A stretch of DNA of 64,000 bases from Chloranthus sessilifolius (lineage: Eukaryota > Streptophyta > Magnoliopsida > Chloranthales > Chloranthaceae): positions 43,475,810-43,539,809 of the forward strand of contig CM037593.1 in the NCBI GenBank assembly GCA_021018995.1, written 5' to 3'. Each line of letters begins with the position of its first letter. Position 1 is the stretch's first letter. The notes below the pieces were generated by a model. The model searched no databases. It saw only the letters and a program-made list of their open reading frames with translations, and was not told the DNA's origin. This document shows, piece by piece, positions 10,321-21,768 of this stretch. The position numbers and the translations under genes were made by a program.

Positions 10321-10852
10321 TGGTGAAGGATTCTTTGTATAACATTTCACCGAGTATACAGAATCGGGCGCATCGATTCCTTATAGTCTTTTGTTCGATC
10401 TTCGTGGCATATGGGGGGACGTGTTGATGCTTCAAGAAGTTTCAGATGTCGACATACCATGGTTGTCCATCGTCGGTTGGTGATTTTTTAAATCTGAACA
10501 TAGCGACTTCGATTTTTGACTTGACGTGCTTTTCCAGGGTGATTGCTTCTTCGGATGTTGTACTTGTGGGGAGGATTGGTAATTCTCTCTTAACGGTCCA
10601 TGCTACCTCATGGGCGGATATTGTTAATTCTTTTATGAAGAAGGTCTTGGTAGTTTGGCCGATGGGTATTTGAATGACCAAGGCTAAGGTGGCTAAAGAA
10701 TCTGCTAGCTCGTTTCTAATCTAAGGATGTACGTAAAAGAGATTCTTTCAAATTTCTTTACCAAATATTGAGCAGTTTTTAGATATGCCATTAGTCTCCT
10801 TTCCTTAGTTTTCCATTCTCCTATAACTTGTGAGATTACTTGCTTGAAATCA
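10321..10852 (-). pseudogene. RNase H end and linker of Z, cut by element Y
   Basis: On the minus strand the sequence encodes ISQVIGEWKTKERRLMAYL and a segment resembling FERISFTY, typical of the C-terminal RNase H of Tat-type elements. After stops it continues into SLATLALVIQIPIG and a linker with DDGQPWYVDI (10442-10681) that leads to integrase. The reading breaks off exactly at the LTR start of Y (10853). RT, gag and the 5' LTR of Z should therefore resume beyond the right end of Y, outside the window. Short frameshifts and stops are present. Confidence 0.75.
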
Positions 10853-10862
10853 TGTTAATCTC

Positions 10863-10879
10863 TGAAAAGTACCATTTTT
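10863..10879 (+). other. LTR-terminal hairpin of Y
   Basis: GAAAAG-TACCA-TTTTTC lies 10 bases inside the LTR. It has a 6-bp stem with one G-U pair at the base next to the loop. X and A have the same hairpin with G-C or A-U at that position. Confidence 0.5.
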
Positions 10880-11074
10880 CACCCCTTAACATGAGCTTTG
10901 ATAGACCTATGAGTGGACTAATAAATGCTTGTTTAGTATGTCTTATAGATAGCAGTAAAAGGCAGTCACAGTGCAGAAATCCATCTCTCAGTGCAGTTCA
11001 GACCCAATAATGGCCCACTTAGAGCATGCAGCAATAGCAAAGCAGCTTTCAAGGAGTGAAAACAGGCTGAAAAA

Positions 11075-11485
11075 AACCTATCGAGAGGTTACTGGAACTT
11101 GTCGATAGGATCTGAAGGCTAAAAAAGGGAAGAAGTCATGAGGATGGGAGAATTCGATAGGATCTGGAACCTATCGCGCAGTCGGAAATAAAAAGAGAGC
11201 ATCCTATTGAACGGTTGTCTGAGCTTGAACAGAACCTATCGAAAAGTCTGAAAACCTAAAGATAGGAGCCAGAAGAAAACCTATCAAAACTTATTGCGCA
11301 GAAATCAACCTATCGAAAGGATCCCCCAACCTGGCGAACACACCAGATGAAGGCTGTGGATGCTGGAGCATTATTTTCAGTACCAACCTATCGGAACCAA
11401 TTGAAAAGATCCTGAATCCTAGCGAAAGGAACAAAAGGCATGCTTGCAACCAGTCGAAAGCCTCAAGAACCTATCAAAATTGACT
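11075..11485. repeat. CCTATCGA motif block in U3 of Y
   Basis: About eleven irregularly spaced copies of CCTATCGA-like words occur here, mostly in forward sense (cctatcgagagg, cctatcgcgc, cctatcgaaagg, cctatcggaacc, cctagcgaaagg), with two or three in reverse (ttcgatagg). The same word, mainly reversed, is dense again after integrase at 18905-19240. Confidence 0.75.
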
Positions 11486-11739
11486 GAAGGACTTCTCAGA
11501 AAAGTTACTATGCACACGCTGTAAGTTGGTGACCTACTACACGCAATTCAAGGCACTCGGATGATCAGCATAATGTTTCTAGAACTGCCCTAGCAAACCC
11601 TAACCAACCCACGTGCTCTCCCCCAACTCTAACTAACTAAGAGAGCCTTCTAGAAGGGGAATAAAAACGGAAATAATAGAATTATTCCAACTGAGCTGTG
11701 ATTGGCGAGAAAAATAGATTTGAGGCTAAAGGGGAGAGC

Positions 11740-11747
11740 TATATAAG
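11740..11747 (+). promoter_or_regulatory. TATA box of the LTR of Y
   Basis: TATATAAG lies 887 bases from the LTR start. An ATTGG (reverse CCAAT) word stands about 40 bases upstream (TGATTGGCGAG near 11700). The distance from the LTR start matches the TATA boxes of A, W and X. Confidence 0.6.
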
Positions 11748-12781
11748 GAGGGAAGCTGCCAGAAAAAGGGGGGATCAATTCCCGAGATCAGAGCTTGCAT
11801 CGAAATTCGCTATTCTTCCTTTTTGCCCAACTATGGTTGGCTAATTTCTTTGGAGTAGCAAGGAGTGAGGTTGGATCTGTAATTGGCGAGAGTTGAGAGT
11901 GTTATTGAGGGTCAGATAATGCACAAACTACAAATCTGAGAGTATTTCATTGTATAGTGAGTTTATTTCAATGTAATGCTGGTTTTATTGTTTTAATTAG
12001 ATCCATAGTTCATCTGGTTTCATTTGGTGCTCGATCGAATTTATGTAGATGGGATTCAGCTCACCCACTTAACTGTTAGACCTCTTAGATACCATTTGAT
12101 CTCCCTAGGTTTCATATTCCTGCAATTGCCTGTGTTTGTGGCCTGGCAATTGCAGCTTTTGTAGTGATTATAATGTTCTGATGGAAACCTGAGAATGGGG
12201 TGAATCTATTAGATGATCAGTGACCATTGAAGTGGATAAATCATAACCTTAAGATCAATCCAAATCTCTGGCTTAGATCAGATCCTTTTACCCTGCTCCT
12301 ATGCTTATAGCTAGATGAGGGATTGATGCACTCTGAATTCTTTGTGACACTATCAGCTCAATCCAATTGTAGCAAGACCAAACTCCAAGCTGTTTCTCTC
12401 CATTTTCTGTTTCCAATTTCACCAAATATTCCCCTCACTTGAAAGATCTGAACTCTGGATTTAATCTCAATTCATTTCTACATTTAATTGTGTTTCTGTA
12501 GTTTAGTTTAAAGTGATAACCCATTAAAACCTCTTCTCTCTCTTTTGCTATTTTATTATTAGGTAGGGTGCCAGATCTGCCTTAGATATGGAGATTTACT
12601 TAATTTCAGCTCACATTTCCTGTGGACATACCCTTACTTACCCTTTAAAACATCCTACAACGGGCCCTGAATAATTACAGGTCTGTGTCTCTGCGTGTCT
12701 TGGTGTGTGCAACCAATAAATCCTTTAATTGTGTGATTTTAAACCTCTTTTTGATCACAAGGTAAGAAGCCAACAAGTTTT

Positions 12782-12799
12782 TGGCACCGCTGCCAGGGA
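12782..12799 (+). promoter_or_regulatory. Primer binding site of Y (tRNA-Asp)
   Basis: TGGCACCGCTGCCAGGGA matches the complement of the plant tRNA-Asp 3' end (TGGCGCCGTTGCCGGGGA, the usual Athila primer site) at 15 of 18 positions. The mismatches are at positions 5, 9 and 14, all transitions. It lies 6 bases after the LTR. Confidence 0.85.
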
Positions 12800-13112
12800 T
12801 CTGTGTGCTTAAAATTGGTAGATCTAAGTTTATTTTAGTATAGATTGTAGATCTGTAATAGCCTGTTTAAGTTTTCACTAACTGCTTTTGAAATTTTTTA
12901 TTGTTTTGGAGTAGTTTTTATTATTTCATCATATCGGAAGCTGTTTCTAAGGAAGAGCATTGTGCTAGAGGTTGCTCTAAAGTTTGCATCCCTCTACTCC
13001 TGTTATTTTCCTGATTTGTAGATTTGTAGATTTATTAGTTCATTGTGCTTGTTCCTGATTGTTGTGTTAAATTTGCTCTGCATCTTGTGTGCATTAAGAT
13101 TGTGAATGGTGT
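12800..13112 (+). other. Leader of Y
   Basis: Untranslated AT-rich sequence between the primer site and the gag start. No ORF or clear structure is seen. Confidence 0.6.
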
Positions 13113-14812
13113 ATGCTTGGAAGGAGAACTCTCAATCCTCAGATTGTTCCATTAAATCCAGAGGTTGAAAGAATTCTTAGGTCTAAACAAATCTCACCCA
13201 CATCTGCTGCATTTGAATCTGCTGAAATGGGTGAGCAACATAGAACCTTGAAGGAATTCAATGAACCAGGGGTTTACAATTCCCCCTTCTGCATTCAATT
13301 TCGTGTTGTTCAAGGGAACTATGAGATCAAGTCTTCCATAATCCAAATGCTACCCTCATTCCATGGCTTGACCAAAGAAGACCCATATAAGATTGATGAA
13401 TTTCTAGGACTGTGCACTACATTCAATATAACAGGTTTGGGGGAGGAAGCAAACAGGATGAGACTCTTTCCTTTTTCATTAAAGGATAGAGTCAGGACTT
13501 GGTTGTCAATGCTCCCACCCAACAGTATTCAGTCCTAGAGTGATCTTCAATGTCTGTTTTTGGCCAAGTTTTTCCCCATGTCCAAGACAAGCCAGTTGAG
13601 GAAGGGCATTATCTCATTTGCTCAAGACCCAACTGAGGACTTTCACCAAGCGTGGGAGAGATTCAAAGAACTCCTTAAGAAATGTCCCCATCATCAAATA
13701 CCTGAATGGCAGCTTGTTCAAAGTTTCTATCAGGGAATTGATTTTAAAAGTAGAGATATGGTAGATGCCTCTTGTGGTGGTACTTACCTCCACAAAACTG
13801 CTCAGGAGGCTTGGGAGTTGTTCGACATCATCAGTGAGAACTCCATGCAGAGAGAGACATTGTCCAGGGACTTGGACATCCCTTGAATGGTGAAAGAAAA
13901 TGCGACAAGAGCAAAGATGTATGAGGTGAGTGGGCACAATGATTTGGAAAGGAAAGTGGACAGTTTGACCCAAAAGTTTGATAAGCTCATGGGAGCAATG
14001 CAGTCACCCATGGCTGCTAAAGTGGAGGAGGTATGTGTTATATGTCAGTCCCCCACTCACTCCCTTAAGGAATGCCCTTCAGCTGTTCAATTTCTATATT
14101 TTGTGACGGAGTATGTGGCTACCACTCAGTCTTTCGGACAACAGCCTACTGCTGGTTACCAATGGAGAAACCACCCCAACTTGAGGTGGAGACAAGATAC
14201 TTTTCCAAACCAGCAGCAACAGCCATAATAGTTCATGTCTTATAAAAATGCTCAGCCATACCACCAGAATTACTTTCCAAGGCTCCACTATCAACAACCC
14301 ATGACTCAGCCTATGGCTCAGCTTGTGCAGCAAGCTACACCCCCCCCAGCTGCTAGATCACTTTCTTTTGAGGAACAAGTTTTGGCCTCATTACAGAATT
14401 TAGGATCCTTGTCTCAAACTGTACACTCTCATAGCCAAAGTATTAAAAAGATAGAAGACCATCTTGGTCAGCTATCTAATGCTTTGACCAAGAGAGAAAA
14501 AGGAAGGCTGCCTAGCCAACCCATGGACAATCAAAGGAGACAAAATGTGATAGGTGAGGTTTCTTCTTCCCATGAGGAAGTCAAATCTGTCACCACATTA
14601 AGAAGTGAATGATTGGTGGACAATCAAGTAGGCTGTGGGCCTTTGAAAAATTCAAAAAAAGAAAAAAAGAACGTACAACAGGAGCAGCCGATGTTGAATA
14701 AGAAGGATAATGATGGTCCTCAAGAAAAAAAAAAAAAAAAAAAAGAGATGATGAGTTGGCTAAGGCTACAAATGGGGGAGCAGTCCCACATTTTCTATTT
14801 CCTAAGGCAATG
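13113..14812 (+). pseudogene. gag of Y, one frame with in-frame stops
   Basis: The frame opens MLGRRTLNPQIVP and contains YNSPFCIQF, MLPSFHGLTKEDPY, FLGLCTTFNITGLG and WERFKELLKKCPHHQIPEWQ, the conserved capsid-like part of Athila Gag. A CX2CX4HX4C zinc knuckle (CVICQSPTHSLKEC, 14034-14075) follows, then a Gln-rich tail. Stops interrupt the same frame at 13536, 13884, 14226, 14229 and 14610. A run of 20 A (14725-14744) coincides with a loss of frame into the linker. The start was chosen because its first residues match the starts of the A-family gag. Non-functional as it stands. Confidence 0.85.
14725..14744 (+). repeat. A20 homopolymer in the gag-protease linker of Y
   Basis: Twenty consecutive A interrupt a lysine-rich linker. 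The frame differs on either side of it, so length slippage here (real or from sequencing) explains one frameshift. Confidence 0.85.
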
Positions 14813-14844
14813 AAGGCACCTTCCCCTTTTATAAAGGGCATGCC

Positions 14845-15771
14845 AAAATAGAGGAAATGATGGAAACTTTTAAGCAAGTGACGATCAACCTGCCTCTACT
14901 TGATGCAATCAAGCAGGTTCCAGCCTATGCCATGTTTTTAAAAGACCTTTGCACTCACAAAAGACAATCAAGGATATATCTGTCCAAGAAAGTCTTTTAA
15001 GCAAAAACAGTGAAACAAATATTGACTATTGCAACCCCAACAAAACTCTAAGACCCTGGAGTCCCCACTATCCCCTGCATCACTGGGGATCATACCATTG
15101 AAAAAGCCTTGTTAGATTTGGGAGCTAGTGTGAATTTGCTTCCATATTCAGTATATGAGAAGCTGGGCTTAGGAGAGTTGAAGCCCACACATGTGGTCTT
15201 ATAACTAGCTGACAGATCTGAAAGGAAGTTTGTGGGGATCATTGAAGATGTCTTGGTTGGGGTTGACAAATTCTTTTATCCTATTGATTTCCTGATGCTG
15301 GATATGAAGCCGAGCAAGTGTGCTACTTCTATCCCCGTGATCTTAGGCAGGCCCTTTTTGGCCACTGCAAATGCTTGTATACATTGTAGATCAGGGGTCA
15401 TAGAAGTATATTTTGGTAATATGAATGTCAAGCTAAACGTGTACAATGCAGCTCATCAGCCCCACTTAGAGAATGAAGACTGTTTTTCCATTGATGTACT
15501 GGATGAGTTTGTGCAAGAAAATCTACCTCAGCTGTTGCATGGTAATGATTTGTTCAATGTTTTTGAAGAAGCATGGAATGAAACAGTGGAAGTGAAAGCT
15601 TCCACATCTAAGCTTGAGCAAGTGAAAATTGTAAATTCTGAAGTAAGTCCAGAAAAGCATCACCCATCGATTCCTGCATTACTACCCCTTCCACCACCTT
15701 CTAAGGCACCCCTATTGCCGTCACTCATTAGTCTCCCAGATGTGGAGTTAAAGCAACTCCCAAAATCTTAA
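14845..15771 (+). pseudogene. Protease region of Y
   Basis: After a linker with EEMMETFKQV and KDLCTHKRQS, the frame shows ALLDLGASVNLLPYSVYEKLG, with the Asp of the D-GAS active site at 15115-15117. Then come DVLVGVDKFFYPIDF and PVILGRPFLATANACIHC, the characteristic Athila protease end. The segment 15232-15771 is open for 179 codons into a proline-rich connector before RT. Stops occur at about 14998, 15200 and 15769. It belongs to the same frame as the RT that follows. Confidence 0.8.
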
Positions 15772-16548
15772 AAATATGCCTTTTTAGGAGCCAATCACAA
15801 ACTGCCAGTGATAATCTCTTCCTCCCTCACTCTTGAGCAGGAAGAAGAATTGCTTTACGTGCTAAAAAGGCATAAGAGAGCAATAGGGTGGACTATTGTA
15901 GATTTAGGGGTGATAAATCCAGCTGTGTGCATGCACAAAATTCATCTTGAAGAGGGCTCTAAACCTTCTAGAGAGATGCAAAGGAAGATCAACCCTCACA
16001 TGCAGGAAGTTGTAATGAAGAAAGTAGTCAAACTTCTTGATGCTGGGGTCATTTACCCTATCTCAGATTCTCAATGGGTGGCATCGACCCAGGTGGTGCC
16101 CAAGAAATCTAGGATCACAGTAGTTGAAGCAGACTCAGGTGAGCTAATTCCAACTAGACAGACCACTGGTTGGAGGGTATGCATAGATTATCGCAAGCTC
16201 AATGAGAAAACTAGCAAAAATCACTTCACATTGCCTTTTATAGAACAGATCTTAGATAAGTTGGCAGGTAAGGCTTTTTACTATTTTCTTGATGGTTATT
16301 CAGGATACAACCAGATTCCTTTTTACCCTCAAGATCAAGAAAAAACCACATTCACTTCTCCATTTGGAACCTTTGCATACAGAAGGATGCCATTTGGGCT
16401 ATGTAATGCACTTGCCACTTTTCAAAGATGCATGTATGCTATCTTTTTTGACATGATTGATAAGTTTCTAGAGATTTTTATGGATGATTTCTATATTTAT
16501 GGGGATGATTTTAGCCAATGCCTGCACCATCTTAGCCTTGTGCTGTAA
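15772..16548 (+). pseudogene. Reverse transcriptase of Y
   Basis: The open segment 15808-16548 carries the full order of RT motifs: IHLEEGSKPSREMQRK, DAGVIYPISDSQWV, GWRVCIDYRKLNEKT, FLDGYSGYNQI, FGTFAYRRMPFGLCNA and the active site FMDDF (16477-16491), with YGDDF after it. It is most like the RT of X and A and is Athila-type. A TAA at 16546 ends it, where X reads on as QRCEETN. The catalytic residues look intact, but the surrounding frame is broken. Confidence 0.88.
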
Positions 16549-17322
16549 AGGTGTGAGGAGACCAACCTAGTTTTGAGTTGAGAAAAGAGTCATTTCATGG
16601 TGACTCAAGGTATTATCCTAGGACATGTTGTTTCGCAAAAAGGAATAGAGGTTGATCTATCTAAAATTGATTTAATAGCACATTTTCCCCTTCCTAAAAC
16701 TGTCAAACAAGTCAGGTCATTCTTGGGCCATGCTGGTTTCTACAGGAGGTTCATCAAAGACTTTAGCAAAATTTCCAAGCCTCTTTGCCACTTGCTGTGT
16801 GAAGAGGTTCCATTTGTGTTAAATGACGAATGCCTAACTGCTTTTGAACTTCTGAAGACCTATTTGACTACTGCTCCTATATTGCAAGCTCTTAATTTCT
16901 CTCTGCCATTTGAGCTGATGTGTGATGCATCAGACATTGCCATTGGTGCAGTACTGTGACAAAGGAAAGACAAAGCACCATATGTGGTGGCATATCCTAG
17001 TAAATCAATGGTTGATGCTTAATTAAATTACACCATAACTGAAAAGGAGCTGCTAGCCATTGTATTTCCTTTGAAAATTTTCAAATCATATGTGTTAGGA
17101 TCCAAGATCACTATCTTTACTGACCATTCAGCCCTGAAATACCTCTTGTCAAAGAAGGAGGCTAAAGCTAGACTAATTAGATGGATTCTTCTTCTATAGG
17201 AATTCAACTTGGAAATCAAAGACAAGAAGGGGGTTAAAAATGTGGTTGTAGACCACTTATCAAGGATTCCAGATGCTGAAATAGAGAGCTTGCCCATCAT
17301 GAAAGAGAGAGCTTGCCCATCA
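16549..17322 (+). pseudogene. RT thumb and RNase H of Y
   Basis: The same frame continues with EKSHFMVTQGIILGHVVS, FLGHAGFYRRFIKDF, then the RNase H motifs [24 protein letters not shown] and [14 protein letters not shown], and IKDKKGVKNVVVDHLSRI. Stops fall at about 16579, 16957, 17020 and 17200. It ends in a 23-bp duplication (17283-17322) that shifts the frame into the integrase linker. Confidence 0.85.
17283..17322 (+). repeat. 23-bp tandem duplication at the RNase H-integrase junction of Y
   Basis: AGAGAGCTTGCCCATCA occurs at 17283-17299 and again at 17306-17322. The offset of 23 is not a multiple of three, which explains the jump from frame 1 to frame 3. Confidence 0.85.
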
Positions 17323-18657
17323 ATGATTCTTTCCCAGATGAGCAGCTTTTTGCCGTGGAGATAAGTATGCCCTGGTTTGCCAACATAGTAAAATATCTTG
17401 CTGTGGGAAGGCTACCCCCACAATGGAGTAAGGATGATAGAATTTATTCTTTTCACAAATTCGATATTACATGTGGGAGGATCCTCACCTTTTTAAGTAT
17501 TGTGCAGACCAGGTGATAAGAAGATGTGTTCCTGAAACTAAGTTTAAAAATATTCTAATCATAGCTTGTGGGGGCGTGTCATGGCAAGGCTAAATAAAGA
17601 CTGCTGCAAAGATGTTTCAAAGTGGTTTCTATTGGCCCACTCTATTCAAGGATGCGATACAACATTGCAAAGCTTGTTCAAAATGCTAACAAATGGAAGG
17701 TATTACAAAAAGAAACTTCATGCCCTTGCAACCTGTGCTTGTTGTTGAACTATTTGACATATGGGGAATTGATTTTATGGGACCTTTTCCCCCCTCCTAT
17801 GGATATAATTTCATCCTTGTAGCTGTGTACTATGTGTCCAAATGGGTAGAGGCCATAGCTACAAGAACAAATGATCATAAGGTTGTCATTAAGTTCTTAA
17901 AGGAGAACATCTTCTCTAGGTTTGGCACCCCCAAAGCTATTATTAGTAATGGAGGAAGCCACTTTTGTAACAAACCTTTTAAAAAACTGTTGGAAAAATA
18001 CTCTGTGACCCACAGAGTTGCTACTCCCTTCCACCCACAAACCAGTGGGCAAGTAGAGATTTCCAATAGGGAAATCAAACACATCCTAGAGATGACTGTG
18101 CAAGCTGATAGGAGAGATTGGTCCATAAAACTGCCAGATGCCTTGTGGGCTTATAGGACTGCCTATAAGACCCCCATACAGATGTCCCCATTCAGGCTAG
18201 TATATGGAAAGGCATGTCACTTGCCTGCTGAGTTAGAACATAGAGCATATTGGGCTATTAAAGCATTAAATTCTGACTTAACTTTTGTTAGTGTGAATAG
18301 GAAACTACAATTATCTGTGCTTGATGAATTAAGGATGGAACCATATTCAAATGCCCGGATCTACAAGGAAAAAACCAAAGCCTTTCATGACAGGCATTTG
18401 TTGCGGAAAGAATTCAAAATAGGTGACAAAGTATGGTTGTTCAATTCAAGATTAAAATTCTTTCCAGGAAAATTGCAGTCCAGATGGGATGGGCCTTACA
18501 CAGTTTTACATGTTTCCCTATCCGGGGCTATAGAAATCATGGACCTAAAAATAGTAGAGTAATGAAAGTCAATAGGCAGAGGCTAAAGATTTGTGTTGAA
18601 AAAATTTATGAGCGTGAGGAGACCATTGATTTTCAGAACCCTCCAATTGATACATGA
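17323..18657 (+). pseudogene. Integrase of Y, second catalytic Asp changed to Asn
   Basis: A broken zinc-binding part (17500-17690) precedes an open segment of 289 codons (17693-18562). It contains [11 protein letters not shown] (Asp codon 17771-17773), ISNGGSHF, where X and other Athila copies have ISDGGSHF (Asn codon 17948-17950), and [16 protein letters not shown] (Glu codon 18056-18058). [36 protein letters not shown] and SRWDGPY follow. The last 30 residues are in another frame (18540-18657), so there is a late frameshift. Loss of the second Asp of the D,D,E triad should abolish activity. Confidence 0.88.
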
Positions 18658-19521
18658 GTTCAGCGTGTATCATATGTACTATATTTTGATTTTGTTTTAA
18701 GTGATTACTTTCTATTTTGATGGTTTGTTCATTTTCAATAAATTTGCCATGCTAAAATTAGGTCATCATATCAATCTTGCCAAGCTGTCTAGGGACCATG
18801 GGAGTATGTCAATAATGAAAACAACGTGAATGGAAGCATAGAAAAGGAGTTTGCTGGGTACTGAGGCTGGACACAGCACAAAAATGCAGTTTCTATGAGC
18901 ATATGGGACTTTTCGATAGGTCATTTGACCTTTCGATAGGTCATTTGAGGATTTCGATAGGCACTGCGACTTGTCGATAGGTGAAAATAACTCTTTGATA
19001 GGTTCAAAAGGTCGGAAAGAAGTTTTCGATAGGATCTAGATACTTATTAGGAACCTACCGAAAGGATGAATCATGCGCTACATGAACCTATCGATAGGAA
19101 GGATTTGACCTATCGAAGCATCTCATCTGCATGCTGTATTCTTTATAGTGTTCGATAGGACCCCTTGACTTATCAAAATCACTCAGCTCATCCTATTGAA
19201 ATCGATTTTCACTCTTTATACACCTGTCGTTAGGTCATTTTTGCTCATTCAACACCTCCTGTGAAACCCTAGCTCTCTCTTCCTCATTGATCGCTGCTCT
19301 CATTTTCTGCCAAATACTCTATGGACCTTTCGCCACTTATTTTGCCACTCCTCAAGTTCATTCAGCCTGCACAAATGAGCATTTTGCACCTGATCTTTTG
19401 GAAATTGGAGTGGTGAATCACGATTTTTGCATAACCCTAGGAGTTTTGGGTAAGCTGTCTCTCTGCTTCACTCTGTTGTTTTCCTAATTGTTTACTTCAT
19501 AATTTTAATTCAAATTCGTGA
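18658..19521. other. Post-integrase spacer of Y
   Basis: Non-coding by inspection. It contains the TCGATAGG motif block (18905-19240). A short plus-strand ORF at 19287-19487 is not convincing. AAACCCTA at 19265 is a telobox-like word shortly before ORF3. Confidence 0.6.
18905..19240. repeat. TCGATAGG motif block after integrase of Y
   Basis: About thirteen copies of the Y motif occur here, mostly as ttcgatagg or gtcgatagg, the reverse sense of the LTR block. Some are forward (cctaccgaaagg, cctatcgaagc) and one is palindromic (cctatcgatagg). Typical spacing is 15-35 bases. Confidence 0.75.
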
Positions 19522-20650
19522 GTGAGCTTTAAGAGATCAATTTATGAGATAATGGTCGATTCTAAAGAAACCCTAGTTGTCCTATTCCGGCAACCAGCTT
19601 CTTCCACCCTAAAGTCCTCGAAAAACTCAAAGCCTACCACCAACCTACCTACCAAGAGGAAGCTTCCTGAGGAGAAGCCCAAGAAGGCTCCTAAAGCAAA
19701 AAAGGCCAAGTTTGTCATGATTCAGGAGCCTGATGCAGAAATACCTATGAAGAGATATGCTCCAACTGGGGAAACACCTTTGCCCAACCCTAACATATTA
19801 CCTGCGGTGGAGCTTCCCACTGTATTAACCACCCCTAATGAGTTTATGAATGGGTTGAGCTTTATCCCTGAGATAGATTTTGATCTTGCATACTTTACTG
19901 AGATAGAGGAGTGCCAGGGGACACTAATGTATCTAAAGAAGGAGGGATTGTTACCCCTACTTACACCCTTGAAGGAGACTACGTACCCTAGGCTAGTTAA
20001 ATTATTGTACCAAAATTTGACAAAGAAGGTGGTGCCTGGGAATGAGGTTGTGCTAGAACTTCTGATTGATGATTGGCAAATCACTGTGGATTGCAAGGAC
20101 ATTGGGATAGCTTTGGGAGTCCCACATCAATTTGATTCCACTAGATCTGAGGGAGCACCCAAATAGGTTACATTCAGAGAAATTGCTAAACAGCTCACCA
20201 ATGGAATTGTGGGATCTGGTGAATCTTTGATGAGAGGAGACCTCCAACCTAACCTCAGATTCATCGACACTATTCAGAGAAAGAATGTGTATGTCACTGG
20301 GTTACATTCAGAGAAATTGCTAAACAACTCACCAACGGAATTGTGGGATCTGGTGAATCTTTGATGAGAAGAGACCTCCAACCTAACCTCAAATTCATCG
20401 ACACTATTTTGAGAAAGAATGTGTATGTCACTGGGCACCTGCAGGAGAGAAGGCCCCCAGTTGTAGATGCTTTGTACTACTGTTCAAAATTGTAATTTTT
20501 GAGTGCACCACAGTTAATTTTTGAGACAATGGTAGACATTAATAATAAGGTGCTTAAAAGGCAAGCAGTCGCTAAAGGTGTTGGGTTGCCTTTCAACAGG
20601 CTCATTACATGTTTGCTCAAGGCTGGGAAATATATGGTTAAGAGAAATGA
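19522..20650 (+). pseudogene. ORF3 of Y: plant-transposon-type domain
   Basis: The open segment 19522-20166 (214 codons) begins with a basic, lysine-rich tract (KRKLPEEKPKKAPKAKKAKF) that looks like a nuclear signal. Then comes a domain with ETTYPRLVKLLYQNL and VDCKDIGIALGVP. This resembles the domain found in many plant retroelement ORFs (putative plant transposon protein, PF20167 by memory of its pattern). It sits where Athila elements may carry an env-like ORF, but I see no signal peptide or membrane segment. A stop at 20164 and a 134-bp duplication break it. Further domain sequence (GVGLPFNRLITCLLKAGKY) follows in another frame to about 20650. Start at 19522 or the next Met at 19552. Confidence 0.6.
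20167..20434 (+). repeat. 134-bp tandem duplication in ORF3 of Y
   Basis: Unit 1 (20167-20300) and unit 2 (20301-20434) both begin GTTACATTCAGAGAAATTGC and end GTATGTCACTG. They differ at only a handful of positions. As 134 is not a multiple of three, the duplication shifts the frame. Confidence 0.9.
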
Positions 20651-20679
20651 GCCAATTGAGAAGTTGACTCCAAAATAGT

Positions 20680-21768
20680 ATGGAAAAAGGGCATGCCAGC
20701 TTGACCCTGATAAAGAAGAGTAAGCCAGCTGAGATGGAGGAGGTTGAGGAGGTGCCCACTACCATTGCAACAGATCTTACTGCTGAGATACCCTCATCCA
20801 TCCTCTCACCTAGCTTACCTACATCATCACCAACACCTCCACCAACTTTGCTTTTCCCCTTTGTATCAGCTCCTCTTCCATCAGTCCCCCCTCCTCCTAC
20901 CTCTGAGTCAGTTTTACCTCCACCCACCACTCCAATTCTCGAACTTGAAGTCCTTGAACCTCCAACACTACCAGAGCCTACCCCTACCCTTTCTTCTCCA
21001 CCCTTTGACCAACCCATTTCTGACTTCCCCTCTCACCAACCCCAACTTCATACCCATGGCTTAGACCAGTTTACCACTCCTGGGTTCACTGCCCAAATGA
21101 CATCCATCGTGGAAGATGTTGGGCATGAGTAAACCCCACTCCCGGACTCCCCACACCCCAACCCCCCTCATTTCAACCATGCACCCTCCTCCCCTTTCCA
21201 CCCTATTCAAACACCCGTCCCCTCTAATCCCTCCATGCCTGATACTTTCCCCCAAATTCTCTCCCTATTACAATCCATCCAAACTCAATTGACCACAAAT
21301 ACCAACAACCAAGCCCTCATGAGCTCCTGCCTTCAATCCATTCAGTGCACCCTTACCCCATCCTCTTCAACTCCCCAACCCCCAAACACTTCCCCTCTTT
21401 CCCTTGTCTAATAACCTCTCCATTTATCTCCTCCATCTTCACGCATAGTTCCACCTCCCACAGCTACTACCCAGTCTGAGGAGATAGCTACTCCATTTTT
21501 CCCCATACCCATCTCATCCCCATCTTTTACCCCTCCGTCACCTCCAATAGTAGCCACTGAAGTTGTTGTGTCACCTACCACCCAACCACCCACTCTCACT
21601 CCCCCTATCTTCACAGAGGCCTCAACCCAAACTGATCCACTTGAGGAACTGGTTTTCTCCATCCCCTCCTCATCTTCCACTCCACCCCTTTCCTTGCCCA
21701 TTGTCCTCAGATCCACCATCTACATTCCCCTTACCTCACTCTGCTGTATGCAATGAGGGATAATCCCT
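20680..21768 (+). pseudogene. ORF3 of Y: proline-rich region
   Basis: The open segment 20680-21132 is rich in Pro, Ser and Thr (PTSSPTPPPT, PSVPPPPTSE). The same frame continues after a TAA with QILSLLQSIQTQLTTNTNNQ, then more Pro/Ser sequence with FTEASTQTDPLEELVFSIPS at 21600-21660. Low-complexity linkers like this follow the conserved domain in related plant retroelement ORFs. Minus-strand Gly/Ser-rich ORFs over the same bases are shadows. Confidence 0.5.

Larger units (their letters stand above)
10853..12775 (+). repeat. 5' LTR of Y (1923 bp)
   Basis: It starts TGTTAATCTCTGAAAAGTACC and ends AAGCCAACA, giving TGTT...AACA ends. Six bases (AGTTTT) separate it from the primer site. It contains the terminal hairpin at 10863, a CG-core motif block at 11075-11485, a TATA box at 11740 and a conserved segment near 12220 (GTGACCATTGAAGTGGAT) shared with the LTRs of X and A. 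The 3' partner is not in the window. Confidence 0.85.

Noticed and set aside
11075-11485. Repeated CCTATCGA words considered as a CRISPR-like array
   Set aside because: Copies are short, inexact, in both orientations and irregularly spaced, and the sequence is a plant LTR.
20514-21017. 167-codon Gly/Ser/Val-rich minus-strand ORF
   Set aside because: It is the reverse reading of the proline-rich linker of ORF3, whose repeated CCT/TCC codons suppress stops on the other strand.
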